DNA of 64,000 nt from Tridacna crocea (GCA_943736015.1 OX031068.1:29396296-29460295), one strand, 5' to 3'. Counted from the first letter of the stretch, positions 21,133-31,965 are shown. Translations and numbers: made by a program. Notes: generated by a model from the letters alone, not told the origin.

Positions 21133-21341
21133 AAGATTCATGAGATTGAGATTAAAAATGTTCTTAAGAATAATTGGTTAAAAAGGCCTGGTTATGTCTG
21201 GATTCGCTAGGTTCGATCTCCACAACTGAACTTTTCAGGGAGTGTTCATGTGTAAGGAACTTCAGACCCCCAGAATAGAAAAGATAAAATCAACACCTTA
21301 TATCCTAACTTAAATTTGCAGCCATTCATTCATTCTTAGTG

Positions 21342-21566
21342 TTAATTTCAAACTGGTTTTCATGACCTTGGGAAAGAAGGCTTTTACTTTAAAAAGATAA
21401 TAGGAAAAGGAGAAAGTGCTGGTGACCAGCATTTTCTCCTTTTCCTAAAATGTTTTCTACCCTATGAGAGATCTAAAGCTATTTTTTACCGATTCTGAAT
21501 TTGCCGTTTGCAGAATCTACTCTCAGTTTGGAGAAGTCAGAAACTTGCCGTTTGGGAGAAGGTTAA
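21342..21566 (+). mobile_element. PT1 MITE, diverged subtype
   Basis: Core GATAATAGGAAAAGGAG..TTTCCTAAAATG; the long arm differs (GATTCTGAATTTGCCGTTTG), like the 27989 copy. Confidence 0.75.
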
Positions 21567-21724
21567 GAACTGTCATTTGGAAAAGGCTGAAGAATTATTG
21601 TTGATTAATAAATACAGACCTACGTTTCATATGTAATTGCAGATACTTCAAAACACCATTTCAACAAGCTTGGTTCATTTATTATATGAACATTGTACAA
21701 GACAAGTTATATTTTGCAGCCCAA

Positions 21725-21850
21725 AGGTAAAATGGCTTTTGAAAACATTGTAGGAAAAGAAAAAGGCTAATAAGGCCTTTTCCCACAATGTTTTCAGAAG
21801 GCTTCTTTTTTGGGGTGGTGAAAACCTGGAATTGTTTGATAAAAGGTTAA
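21725..21850. mobile_element. PT1 MITE with two short arms
   Basis: Left flank GGCTTTTGAAAACATTG and right flank AATGTTTTCAGAAGGCTTC are both short-arm sequence; no long arm. The core centre is deleted (GAAAAAGGCTAATAAGGCC). Exon D starts 58 bp further on. Confidence 0.7.
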
Positions 21851-21908
21851 GTCATTTTTGAATTATGTTACTGCAAACTTACTAAAGACATTTGTTTCCC
21901 AATTTCAG

Positions 21909-22048
21909 GTGCAAAGAGAGTAGAAGTAAAATGTGCTGACTGTCAATCCCATCTTGGGCATGTGTTTGACGACGGACCAAAGCCCACAGGCGTCCGTTTC
22001 TGTGTTAATTCTGCGTCCCTGAACTTTAAAAAGGAGACTACAGTGTGA
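21909..22048 (+). CDS. MSRB3-like: MSRB3-like alternative last exon D (no ER-retention motif)
   Basis: After AATTTCAG the exon encodes (G)[19 protein letters not shown], then [20 protein letters not shown] and KKETTV before TGA at 22046-22048. It has the same phase as exon C and repeats all its functional elements: zinc pair [12 protein letters not shown], catalytic Cys in RFCVNS. It lacks any KxEL ending. With exons A and B the product would be 176 residues. It could be spliced to exon B instead of exon C. Alternatively it could be a relic of a tandem gene copy, but no second A or B exon lies between 19.6 and 21.9 kb, and the frame and splice site are intact. Confidence 0.88.
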
Positions 22049-22172
22049 CCCATGCTACTGGGTTGCTGATGGAAATGTTTTTGATGTGCCAGGGTTTTTT
22101 GAAAGGCAGCAATAATTGTTCTCCACATTTTAAATGTATTGTCCGGTAACTTAAGTAACTGTTTGCTCTTGG

Positions 22173-22404
22173 CTTATCCCTTTACCAAATGAAAAAAAAA
22201 ATCTTAGACTTTTCCAATCTGAAATCATTTGCAGACAGCGATTTTAGTGTGGCTCATGTGGTGCAGTTTCTCTTTGATAGAGTGGAAAACATAGTGGGAA
22301 AAGGAGAAAATGCTGGTTACCAGCATTTTCACTTTTTCCCAAAATGTGTTCAAAAGGCTTCTATTTCAGAGTCTCCAAAACTCGGGTCTTTGTGGTAAAT
22401 AGTA
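22173..22404 (-). mobile_element. PT1 MITE in putative MSRB3-D 3' UTR
   Basis: Left end TTATCCC, right end eroded. Long arm reads ATTTTAGTGTGGCTCATGTG. Abuts the next copy in the same orientation. Confidence 0.88.
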
Positions 22405-22628
22405 ACACTTTACCAAATGACAAAATCATAGACTGGTCCAAATTGCAAGGATTGCAAATGACAAAATAAACATGACTGAAAATTTGAAAGTTGTATTGGG
22501 AATGGCAGAAAACATTGTGAGAAAAGGAGAAAATGCTGGTTATCAGTATTTTCTCCTTTTTCCTCAATGTTTTCAAAAGGCTTCTGTCTCACAGTTGTAA
22601 AAAGTCCAGATTGTTTGGTAAAGGGTTA
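22402..22628 (-). mobile_element. PT1 MITE in putative MSRB3-D 3' UTR, second copy
   Basis: Core arms GTGAGAAAAGG and TTTTCCTCAATG are nearly paired. Ends GGGTTAA, followed by AATAAA at 22667. Confidence 0.9.
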
Positions 22629-22666
22629 AAAAATAAGCATTTTACAGTTTTGGAAATATCCTTGTG

Positions 22667-22672
22667 AATAAA
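22667..22672 (+). terminator. Possible poly(A) signal of MSRB3 exon-D transcript
   Basis: AATAAA about 620 bp past the exon D stop, just beyond two PT1 copies. If used, the 3' UTR would hold both MITE palindromes. Choice of signal is uncertain. Confidence 0.35.
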
Positions 22673-22679
22673 GGAAATT

Positions 22680-23240
22680 CAAGATGTATAGAGGTTTAAT
22701 AATAGACTGCAAAAAAAAAATAAAGGATCACATGTCCTTGACTGTGATCACAAGATAATTTTTTTATACAGGACATTGCAAATAATTTTATGTCACACAG
22801 GCGTTTTAGAGAATCAGAGGTGTCATTGTTTCACCTCATCCTCTTCTTATACATTAGATTTGACAAGAATATGAACAGAATATCGGAAAAGGTATTAGCT
22901 GTTGAACAGAAGAACTAGGAAAACATTTTTTTGTTTTATTTTCTTCTTAACATGGCTTATCAGCATTTAGAATAAACAAGAAAACTTCGGAGCCATTTTA
23001 TCTAGTAAGAATGGAAGCTGATGGTTTTCAGAGCACAAAGACAGAGTATTTAGCAAAGTGAAAGATTTGAACTTCATGATTTTTGTGATCCTTTAATTCC
23101 TTTGAGCAGTGTATTAAACTTGTGTGCATGCTTAATTTCCTTTTTTTAGCATATTAAGCTAATACTTGTGAAAATATTGTGGTAAAGAGAAATTGCTAAT
23201 TAGACCAACTTGTGTTTTATGTCAGAATATTTTTTAAGCC
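22680..23240. other. No feature recognised
   Basis: AT-rich, no open frame of note. A faint PT1-like core (AATATTGTGGTAAAGAGAAATTGC) lies at 23171-23196. Confidence 0.4.
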
Positions 23241-23246
23241 ATGTCT

Positions 23247-23310
23247 GATGGTACAATACAATTCCAAGTTTTAATCACCCTGAGAAAGGAGATTTTTGAA
23301 ACATTGTGAG
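23247..23310 (+). mobile_element. PT1 short-arm remnant
   Basis: GGTACAATACAATTCCAAG then CACCCTGAGAAAGGAG and GAAACATTGTGAG; core and long arm absent. Confidence 0.5.
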
Positions 23311-23453
23311 TAAACTTCAGGTAACTTTAATACAGTTTAAAACATTGAGATAGAAGGAAAATTTACTCCATTTTAGCAACTTATACTTTTACCTCAATTT
23401 TTTCAAAAGTAGTGTGCAGCAAGGAACGATAATGTACAGATGGGACTGAACAC

Positions 23454-23720
23454 TTAACCCCATGAGCAGATATAGACTTGTCCAAATTGAAAGCCTTTGT
23501 AGATGATAATTTAAATGTGTTCAAATGATGAATACTTCCTTGATTGAGTAGAAAACATTGTGGGAAAAGGAGAAAATACTGGTAACCAGCATTTTCTGTT
23601 TTTCTCAAAATGTTTTCTACCCTCCCAGAACAAATTCCTATTTTTGAGTCATGTTAATTTTGTTTTCTGCAAATTTCAATTTGGACCAGTCTAAAATTTT
23701 GTTGTTTGGTAAAGAGTTAA
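23454..23720. mobile_element. PT1 MITE with two long arms
   Basis: Left side is long arm (GACTTGTCCAAATTGAAAGC) and right side is also long arm (CAATTTGGACCAGTCTAAAA), giving 267 bp instead of about 228. TTAA at both ends; the right one is shared with the next copy. Confidence 0.88.
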
Positions 23721-23945
23721 CCCATTACCACTCAATCCCTACTTTTGACGCCCCTGAGAAAGAAGCCTTTTGAAAACACTGTGGGAAAAGGAGAAAATGC
23801 TGGTAACCAGCATTTTCTCCTTTTCCCACAATGTTTTCTACCCTTCACAAAACAAATTTCAAATTTTCAGTCACTTTTATTTTGTCGTCTGCAAATGCTT
23901 TCAATTTGGACTAGTCTAAAATTTTGTTGTTTGGTAAAGAGTTAA
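23717..23945 (+). mobile_element. PT1 MITE, near consensus
   Basis: TTAACCCATTACCACTCAA start, CACTG on the left arm only, GAGTTAA end. Confidence 0.95.
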
Positions 23946-24005
23946 AACATAATATTATTTTAAAAATATTTTGTAACCTTAAAGTTTACCTTACAACTCT
24001 GAATC

Positions 24006-24223
24006 TTAACTCATTACCAAGGGAAGAATTTTGGACCCTTCCAAACCAAAATAGTTTGCAGATGACAATTTTTGATGTGGAGAAAATGGCAGAAAGTTCT
24101 CAAAAAGGGTAGTAAATACTGTGGGAAAAGGAGAAATTGCTTGTTACGAGCAATTTCTCCTTTTCCCAAAGTGTTTTCAAAAGACTTTTACTACAAACCA
24201 GGGCTTGTTTGGGAAAGGGTTAA
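24006..24223 (-). mobile_element. PT1 MITE, ATTGCTTGTTACGAGCAAT core
   Basis: Carries the alternative centre GAAATTGCT..AGCAATTTC on both arms. Shares its right TTAA with the following copy. Confidence 0.92.
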
Positions 24224-24449
24224 CTCATTACCAAATGACAAAAGTTTAGATTTGTCAGAATCGAAAGCATTTGCAGACAACAAAATGAAAGTGACTAAAA
24301 TTTGAAATTTGATTTGTGAAGGGGTAGAAAAACAATGTTGAAATAGGAGAAAATGCTGGTAACCAGTATTTTCTCCTTTTCCCTCATTGTTTTCTAAAGG
24401 CTTCTTTCTCAGGGTCATGAAAAGCAGAGATTGTGTGGTAATGGGTTAA
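24220..24449 (-). mobile_element. PT1 MITE, A-centred core
   Basis: The core centre is GGTAACC although the long arm comes first. TTAACTCATTACCA start and GGTAATGGGTTAA end are paired. Confidence 0.93.
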
Positions 24450-25054
24450 AAGCCTTGAGAAAGAAAGCTGGTAAAGCATGTTTTGGATAGTGTAAATCAA
24501 AGATCAGACTGCCTGTTTTGTACAGTCTGATCTTGACATATACTGCTGCAGAGCAACATTAGTTGTAAAAGGTGCGTGCTGTATGGGTTAAGTTAGAGAT
24601 AGAATTGAACTTACGATATTTGGTTTGAGAACAGAACCTGAACGGACAATTTTTTGTAATGGTAGATCTTGGTCTTGTATCTCTGAATCTTTAGTCATTT
24701 GTGTGTTATGATTATGTACATATGTGTAGTGTTTTGTGTTGCCTGGCATATAAATAAACATTTCCATCACACAGACCCAACCAAAAATGTGTAAAGAAAT
24801 TATATAAGAAGTTGATCTGCATAATAGTAATATTATAGCCTATCCTATTCCCTGTCTCAAAACTATGTGATGGGGCTGTATCATTTCACTGAACAAAAAA
24901 TGGTCAATGATCAGACTATATGTTCTGTAGAGTCTGATTCTGATCAATGCTGCAGATTTAATTAAGTTGTTTCTAGAGCTCAAAATAATTCTAAGACTTG
25001 CTATGTTTTTATCTTTTATATGGACTCAAGTTGTAATGTTTATTTATTTATTAA

Positions 25055-25148
25055 GTCTTTGACCAGTCTAAAATTTTATCCTTTGGTAAAGATTGAAAAG
25101 CTTTCCTATACTGGAATGTTTCAGCATTAATTGTTTGATAAAGGGTTA
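25055..25148 (+). mobile_element. PT1 end fragments
   Basis: GACCAGTCTAAAATTTTATC then GGTAAAGATTGAAAA, and a second TTTGATAAAGGGTTATG at 25132. Confidence 0.5.
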
Positions 25149-25295
25149 TGAAAAAAGAAAAATAAATAAGACATAAATGGAGTCAAGATTTTTTTGTACT
25201 TGGAGTTAACTAGGAAAGGACTATGTCAAATGGCGAAAATGCTCATTCTGAGCAATTTTTATATTTTTCTTCTTTTTTTTTTTTTCACGAAACTT

Positions 25296-25650
25296 TGTCT
25301 GAATTTTTTGCTTCAGAACATCACTAAACAAAAATAGATTTAATTTTGAAAAGGAAAAAAAAAATGCAAAGGTGTGTTTGAATTTTTGCTTCAGAATATC
25401 ACTGAACAAAAATAGATTTAATTTTGAAAAAAAAAAAAATTGCAAAGGTGTGTTTGAATTTTTTGCTTCAGAATATCACTGAACAAAAATAGATTTAATT
25501 TTGAAAAGAAAAAAAAAATTGCAAAGCTATGTTTGAAGTCTTTGCTTCAGATCATCACTGAACAAAAATAGATTTGAAAAAAAAAAAATTGCAAAGCTGT
25601 GTTTGAATTTTTTGCTTTAGAACATCACTGAACAAAAATAGATATAAATT
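25296..25650. repeat. Tandem repeat, about 75-bp unit, five copies
   Basis: Units contain TTTTGCTTCAGAACATCACT, GAACAAAAATAGATTTAATT and an A-run of 8-13. The last unit is shortest. Frames through it are artefacts. Confidence 0.92.
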
Positions 25651-26032
25651 TGCTCCATTTTTATGCTTGCCTATGTATATATTGTGCTGAAAATGGCTAT
25701 AGATCTAGATCTACTAGTTTTGTATGTCTTTTGTTCATTGTTTTGCATTTTGTACTACCTATCAGACTACAAGGTTGTAGATTGGTCCAGAAAGAAGACA
25801 TTACATTGGACAAACAAATGTGGGCCAAATGATGCACTTTGTTTATGAAAGGCAAAGCGCAACTTGCTAACCTTTTGAGGACTGTGTAGATCAAGATCAG
25901 ACTGCACAGAATGTGCATTCTGATCTTTGATCTACACTGTCTTAGAAAGGGATACTTTTCAAAAAGAAAGTTACATTTCTAAAAAGATGAAATAGTATTA
26001 TTCTCATATTAACTGTTGGCTTTAGAGTTTCA

Positions 26033-26261
26033 TTAACCCTTTACAACACATTGACGCCGTTTAATGACCTTTAGAGAGAAGCCTGTTGAAAACATTGTGG
26101 GAAAAGGAGAAAATGCTGGTAACCAGCATTTTCTCCTTTTCCCACAAAGTTTTCTATCCTTTCAAAGAAAAATTACATCATTTGACCCACTACGAAATTG
26201 TAGTCTGCAAATGCTTTCAATTTGAATTCGTCTAAAATTTTGCCATGTGGTAAAGGGTTAA
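26033..26261 (+). mobile_element. PT1 MITE, near consensus
   Basis: TTAACCCTTTACAACACA start, perfect inner core, GGTAAAGGGTTAA end. Confidence 0.95.
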
Positions 26262-26406
26262 TTTATTTTAGCAGGATAAGGGGTAAATCGAAATTTTCTG
26301 TGTGTGTTTTTGTGATTAGTATTCTTTGGTGTCAAAAAGATCTGGTTTAATTTAGTGATATTGGTTGCTCAGCATTTCTCAAATCATCCCTTTTTTACGA
26401 CTTTCA

Positions 26407-26530
26407 GGGGAAAGAGTGTTTGAAAATATCATAAAGATAAGTGCTCATAAAATGCAAAGCCTCTTTTACCCCCAGTGTTATTCTACCTTTTCATAGACAA
26501 ATTTTGTTCCTGAGCTGCATGCTATTTGTT
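26407..26530 (+). mobile_element. PT1 MITE, heavily decayed
   Basis: GGGAAAGAGTGTTTGAAAATA and GTTATTCTACCTTTTCATAG flank a core that no longer pairs. Confidence 0.35.
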
Positions 26531-27156
26531 ATACACAAAATTTGGGCCAAAGTTTTCTTTTTTCATAGAGTTGATCATTTACCTGTCCTTTTTATTTCCA
26601 TAATCAATTTCTGGTTTCAAGGCCTAATCTGAACAAAATATATTGCAATAATACATGCACGACATTTAGTTCAAAGCATTTCTATTGAATATTCGTTTTG
26701 CAGATGCAACATATTGCTGAATATGTCATGTCACAGAAAATTATCAAAACTTGATCATAAATATGACATTTGTTAAAAATAACATTTGTGTCAATCTTCT
26801 GTTCGATTTTTTCTTCCATAATTATTAGAGGCTGTTCACTGTTTATACTGCTATTAATTGCGTGCATTTTCTCTGTAAATCAAATATAACCTAACTAATT
26901 TTAGGTAACCACATCAAATTACATGTAAGGTTTTACAGTGATGAATTTCTGTCAAAAGTTTATGCAGACCCTCTTGTTATCTATCATTCTTTTGGACATT
27001 GTTTTTCTTTACCTCAAAATTCGACACAGTTTGACATAGTTGGGCAAATGGTCACTGTGGTGAAAAATTTGTCTGGCAAGAAGGCTCTTTTGACAAAGAT
27101 CAGTTTCAACTGAATGGTTTTCAGTGAAATGTCATGGATCAGTTATGAGATTTTTT
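26531..27156. other. No feature recognised
   Basis: AT-rich unique sequence without splice-flanked open frames. Confidence 0.4.
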
Positions 27157-27385
27157 TTAACTCTTTACCACACAATCCCAACTTTTGGAGACTCCGAGAA
27201 AGAGAGCCTTTCAAAACATTGTGGGAAAAGGAAAAAATGCTGGTAACCAGTATTTTCTCCTTTTCCCACAATGCTTTCTACCCTTACCAAAATATTTTTA
27301 AATTTCTGGGCAACATTGATTTTGTTGTCTGCAAATGCTTTCAGTTTGGACAAGTCTAAAATTTTGTCGTTTGGTTAAGGGTTAA
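27157..27385 (+). mobile_element. PT1 MITE, near consensus
   Basis: Left arm GGAAAAAATG, right CAGTATTTTC; TTAACTC and GGGTTAA ends. Confidence 0.94.
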
Positions 27386-27775
27386 ATAATTTTCGGCCTA
27401 TTCTGACCACCAGAATGTGGTGCACAACTTTGCATAATTCAAAAGTATTTATTACACTGCTTTATGCAATATAGACTGGAAAATAATAGTTTCTGGAACT
27501 TACATATCTGGTTTTTGCCATATTTTAACTGTTTCTTTCACTTATTTTTGCAATACTTTGTTTTGTTACATTTTGTATACAATATTATAAACAAACTGTT
27601 TTGTTTGGTTCTTTATATGAATCAAGTATTGATTTGTTTGTTTCACTATATCAATTTACATGTTGTTTTTGTTTGCTTCTGTTCCTGACGTTTTGTGCAA
27701 TGTATTGTTTTGCTGTTGTTTGATTTTTAAACCTTTTAAAAATAACCATGGTCTCTAACTTTGCACGAAGAGACC
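27386..27775. other. No feature recognised
   Basis: T-rich stretch coding for hydrophobic runs by chance; no splice sites or start context to support a gene. Confidence 0.4.
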
Positions 27776-27992
27776 ATTATTTAGACTAGGCCAAACCGAA
27801 AGCATTTACAGATGACAAAATAAACATGACTCAAATTTCAAACTTTTAGGAAGGGTAGAAAATGTTTGGAAAATGAGAGAATTCTGGTTACCAGCATCAT
27901 CCCATTTTCCCACAACATTTCCAAAAGGCTTCTTTTCAGGTTTGTAAAAAGTATTTATTGTGTGGTTATTTTATTGTGTGGTTAAGGGTTAA
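27776..27992 (-). mobile_element. PT1 MITE with duplicated end
   Basis: TTATTGTGTGGTTA is repeated at the right end before GGGTTAA. Left TTAA lost. Confidence 0.8.
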
Positions 27993-28185
27993 TGACCCTG
28001 AGGAAGAGACATTTTAAATCATTAAGGGAAAAGGAGGAAATGCTGGTAACCAGCATTTTCTCCTTTTCTAACAATGTTTTCTACCCTATCACAGAACATA
28101 CGCTCATTTGTTTCAGTTCTGAATTTTTGATGTGTTGAAGCTCTCACTTTTGCAGAATGTGATTTTGCTGTTTTGGATAGAGTTA
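27989..28185 (+). mobile_element. PT1 MITE, diverged subtype, 5' terminus missing
   Basis: Begins TTAATGACCCTGAGG, skipping the terminal repeat. The long arm (TTCTGAATTTTTGATGTG) resembles the 21342 copy. Confidence 0.8.
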
Positions 28186-28409
28186 AGTCTTTACCTGATA
28201 TGCCATTTTGAGGTTCTTATATTTCAGCAGCAAATATAGATATGATGTCAAAAATATGGACAAATGAGGATACAAATATCTGATTGAGTGAAAAACATTG
28301 TGGTAAAAGGAGAAATTGCTTGTTACAAGCAACTTCTCCTTTCCCCACAATGTTTTCAAAAGCTGTCTGTTGTTGATACGTCATGAGTATCTATTGAGTA
28401 AAGGGTTAA
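28182..28409 (-). mobile_element. PT1 MITE, subfamily B
   Basis: Core ATTGCTTGTTACAAGCAA; the short-arm end reads TGAGTATCTATTGAGTAAAG, as in 35902-36130. Confidence 0.88.
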
Positions 28410-28622
28410 TATATGTGGTGCATTGGCCTTTGTCTAGGTTTAGTGTTGATTTTTGTGCAGTGTTTTGTCTAGTTTGCTCATTTTGTATACTAAATAAATG
28501 TTTTATCTTATCCTTTATTAAACACAGAATTTTAGACCAGTCCAACTGGGGCAGTTCCTGATATTGTGATTACTTGGTTTTTATCCTTGACTTTTATTGC
28601 ATTATACAGATGTGTTTTTGAG

Positions 28623-28851
28623 TTAAGTCATAACCAAATGACAATATTTCAAGTTTGTCCAAATAGAAAGCATTTGTAGTGGACAAAATAAAAGTGACTG
28701 AAAAATTGAAATTTGTTTTGTGAAGGGTAGAAAACAGTGTGGGACAAGGAGAAAATGCTGGTTACCAGCATTTTCTCTTTTTCCCACAATGATTTTTAAA
28801 GGCCTCTTTCTCAGGGTCGTTAAAAGTAGGGATTGTGTGGTAATGGGTTAA
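28623..28851 (-). mobile_element. PT1 MITE, near consensus
   Basis: Left arm GTGTGGGACAAGGAG; end GGTAATGGGTTAA. Confidence 0.94.
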
Positions 28852-29084
28852 TATCTCAACTGAATTTAATCAGATATTTTACAAATCAGTCATACATTTT
28901 TCATTGATGATTGGGAACAGAATTTGCTTTAGAGCAAAAATCACATTGACTCTTTATATATGTTAAAAAGATATATTTATATCAAGATCTGTAGGGGAAC
29001 CAAGGATAAAAACAAAGGAAAACAGGTGAAAGTACCAATCTGTAATTTTGATACCTTTTTCTGACAAGGGAGATAATTTGATGT

Positions 29085-29245
29085 ACAGAAATGGCCACCC
29101 ATTTAAAGCACAGCTGAAAGAGAATATAAAAGTGGCTAATATATTCGGAATTTTCACTGAATGGAAAACACTGTGATAAAAGTAGAAAATTGTGGTAACT
29201 AGCATTCTCTTCTGTTCCAGTAATGTTTTCAATAGGCACCTTCTT
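29085..29245 (-). mobile_element. PT1 MITE, decayed
   Basis: GAAAACACTGTGATAAAAGTAG core, right arm CATTCTCTTCTGTTCC; both termini missing. Confidence 0.6.
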
Positions 29246-29445
29246 TAATGACCCTGAGAAAGAAGCCATTTGAAAACATTGTGGGAAAAGGAGAAAATGC
29301 TGGTAACCAGCATTTTCTCCTTTTCCCACAATGTTTTCTGTACTTCCCATAACAAATTTCAATATTTGAGTCATATTTATTTTGTCGTCTGTAAAGGCTT
29401 TCAACTTGGAACAGTCCAAAATTTTGTCATTTGGTAAAGAGTTAA
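29243..29445 (+). mobile_element. PT1 MITE, short-arm terminus missing
   Basis: Starts at TTTAATGACCCTGAG directly after the previous remnant; perfect core and GAGTTAA end. Confidence 0.88.
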
Positions 29446-29457
29446 AGTTACCCAACT

Positions 29458-29665
29458 CTTTTTTAGACTTGTCTAAATTGAAAGCATTTGCAGACAGCAA
29501 AATAAATGTAACTTAAAAATTGAAACTCGACTTCAGAAGAGTATAAAACATCATGGGCAAAAGAGAATATGCTGGTTACCAGCATTTTCTCCTTTTCCCA
29601 CGATGTTTTCAGAGGGCTTCTTTCTCTGGGTCGTAAAAACCAGGGATTGTTTGGTAAGGGGTAAA
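29458..29665 (-). mobile_element. PT1 MITE
   Basis: Paired outer change ATCATGGG/CCCACGATG. TTAA lost at both ends. Confidence 0.85.
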
Positions 29666-29816
29666 ACACAAAATTTTGAGGTTAAAGATAGACTCATGAC
29701 CCAATGAAACAATTTTGCAAGCCAGCTTTTCACAGTCTTCAAACATTGTTATAACATTTTCCTTTCTATCAATTTTTTTCTTCCTGTCTGATGTGATTAA
29801 CAGATTATAGCTGGTT

Positions 29817-30039
29817 TTAACTCTTTACCATACCACAAAATTTCATGCTGGTCAAGCCTTTACAGACGACAAGTTGAAAGTAGCTCTAAAGATGATTTCT
29901 GTCTTTGATAGGATTGAAAACTTTGTGGTAAAAGGAGAAAATACTAGTTACCAACATTTTCTCATTTTTTCACAATGTTTTCAAAATGCCTCTTTTTTTC
30001 AGGGTTGTTAAAACTTGGGATTGAGTGGTAAAGGGTTAA
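29817..30039 (-). mobile_element. PT1 MITE
   Basis: Core less symmetric (AATACTAGTTACCAACATT). TTAACTC and GGGTTAA ends. Confidence 0.88.
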
Positions 30040-30508
30040 CCAACAGACATTAATAGTTTAGGTATAAGAACAAAATTGGTTTTCTTTTCAAGACTGGAAT
30101 TGATAAAAAATGTCCAGGCACAGCAGTCAGTGTATATGAGAGATCAGGCAGCATGTGTAATGCAGTCAGATCTTGATCTGCTCTGGCTGCAAAAGCTTGT
30201 AATAGAAAAGAGCTTCAAAGGTTGAGACTGCCTGAAAAGTTTTGTGCAAGGCAATTGAGTAGATTCTTCGTAGTTGATGTTTTTACGCACATGTATATGT
30301 ATTTGTAGGCCGTATTTAAACATGCAATACAAGTCATATCGCTTGCTTTGATAGTACATAGATCTACATGAAATTTTCTGAGTCATTAAACTTTTAGAAT
30401 ATTTATGAATAAACTTTTAGAATAAAAGAGTATTAAACCTTAATGCTTATCTTGTTTTCTTTACTGATATATGGGATCTGACATGAGTTGGTATTTCAGA
30501 TAATTTTA
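30040..30508. other. No gene; one short palindrome remnant
   Basis: A decayed AGATCAGGCAGC..GCAGTCAGATCTTG palindrome lies at 30141-30180. Nothing else recognised. Confidence 0.4.
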
Positions 30509-30737
30509 TTAACCCTTTCCCAAACGACAAACTTTTGTACTAGACTAAATTGAAAGCATTTGCAGACGACAAATCAACTCTTGCTGAAAAGATGATTTCT
30601 GTCTATAGTAGGTTAGAAAACATTGTGGAAAAAGGAGAAAATGCTGGTTGCCAGCATTTTCTCCTTTTCCCACAGTGTTTTCAAAAGGCTACTATTCCAG
30701 ACCCGTAAAAACCAGGGATTGTCTGGGAAAGGGTTAA
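30509..30737 (-). mobile_element. PT1 MITE
   Basis: Core centre GGTTGCCAG (paired arms except the centre). TTAACCCTTTCC and GGGAAAGGGTTAA ends are paired variants. Confidence 0.93.
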
Positions 30738-30763
30738 ATTAAACAAGTCTAGGCAAAATGTTA

Positions 30764-30991
30764 TTAACTCTTTACAATTGACAAAATTTTAGACTGGTCC
30801 AAATTAGACGCATTTGCAGAGGACAAAGTAAAAGTGACGGACAATATGAAATCTGTATTGAAGAGATGAGAAAACTTTGTGGGAAAAGGAGAAAATGCTG
30901 GTTACCAGCATTTTCTCCTTTTCCCACAATGTTTTCAAAATGCTGCTTTCTCAGGGTTGTCAAAAGTTGAGATTGTGTGGTAAAGGGTTAA
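30764..30991 (-). mobile_element. PT1 MITE, near consensus
   Basis: Perfect inner core; GACGCATTTGCAGAGGAC in the long arm; GGGTTAA end. Confidence 0.94.
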
Positions 30992-31107
30992 AGGTGTCTT
31001 TTTCACTTCTGTGAAATATGTACAAAGTTGTGCCAAAAAATGATATCAAACAATTGTGATATCAGAAATGTATAAGGTAGGAAAACTCATAATGGGTATA
31101 TCACACT

Positions 31108-31294
31108 TTAACTATTTACCAAATGACAACTTTTTAGGCTTGTCCAAATCGAAAGCATTTGCAGACGACTATTTAAAATTTGTTTTGTGAAGAGTAGAAA
31201 ACAATATAGGAAAAGGAGAAAATGGTGGTTAATGTTTTCTAAAGGCTTCTTTCTCAGGATCATCAAAAGTAGGGATTGTGTGGTAATGGGTTAA
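31108..31294 (-). mobile_element. PT1 MITE with one core arm deleted
   Basis: GGAGAAAATGGTGGTTAATG runs directly into TTTTCTAAAGGC, removing most of the right core arm, so no hairpin remains. Ends intact. Confidence 0.88.
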
Positions 31295-31610
31295 ACAAAG
31301 GAGATTATGTGATAAAAAAAACTTTTATAATCACATAACCTTTCTTCTTTTCAGTGAAATATACCCAATACAAATTTTCTTATCTCGCACATGTATTAGA
31401 TAAACATTTTGTGATGTCATAATGTGACATTATTTTATACTTCATTCAGAGAAGTAAATCAGGTTTTCCTCATGGAATTTTCCATGTGTACATGCATGGC
31501 TTTACTTACTTTGACCTTCGATTTGGAAGTTTTCTTAAGATGTTAAAAAGAATCTGACACTCATTGGCTTTTGAGATAGAATTTTATTAAACTGATGTAC
31601 ATGAATATTA

Positions 31611-31846
31611 TTAAGTCAGTACCAAACGACAGAAATTTAGATCAGCCCAACTTTGAAGCATTTTCAGATGACAAAACTATAATAGTGACTTAAAAAATCG
31701 AAATTTGTTTCGATTTGGGAAGGGGAAAAAATTGTGGGAAAAGGAGAAAATGCTGGTTACCAGCATTTTCTCTTTTTTCCACAATGTTTTCAGAAGGCTT
31801 TTCCCTCAGGGTTGTGAAATCCTGGGATTATTTGGGAAAGGATTAA
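31611..31846 (-). mobile_element. PT1 MITE
   Basis: GAAATTTG duplicated before the core; TTAAGTCAGTACCA start, GGAAAGGATTAA end. Confidence 0.88.
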
Positions 31847-31965
31847 TTAATCATGCTAGAGACTTTCTTATTGATATTTTTCTTAAGTCTTCACAAATGA
31901 TTTTTTCCCAAATGCAAACTCATATCAGATCCTATTCAACACATCGTCGGTTTACTTAAAAAAAA

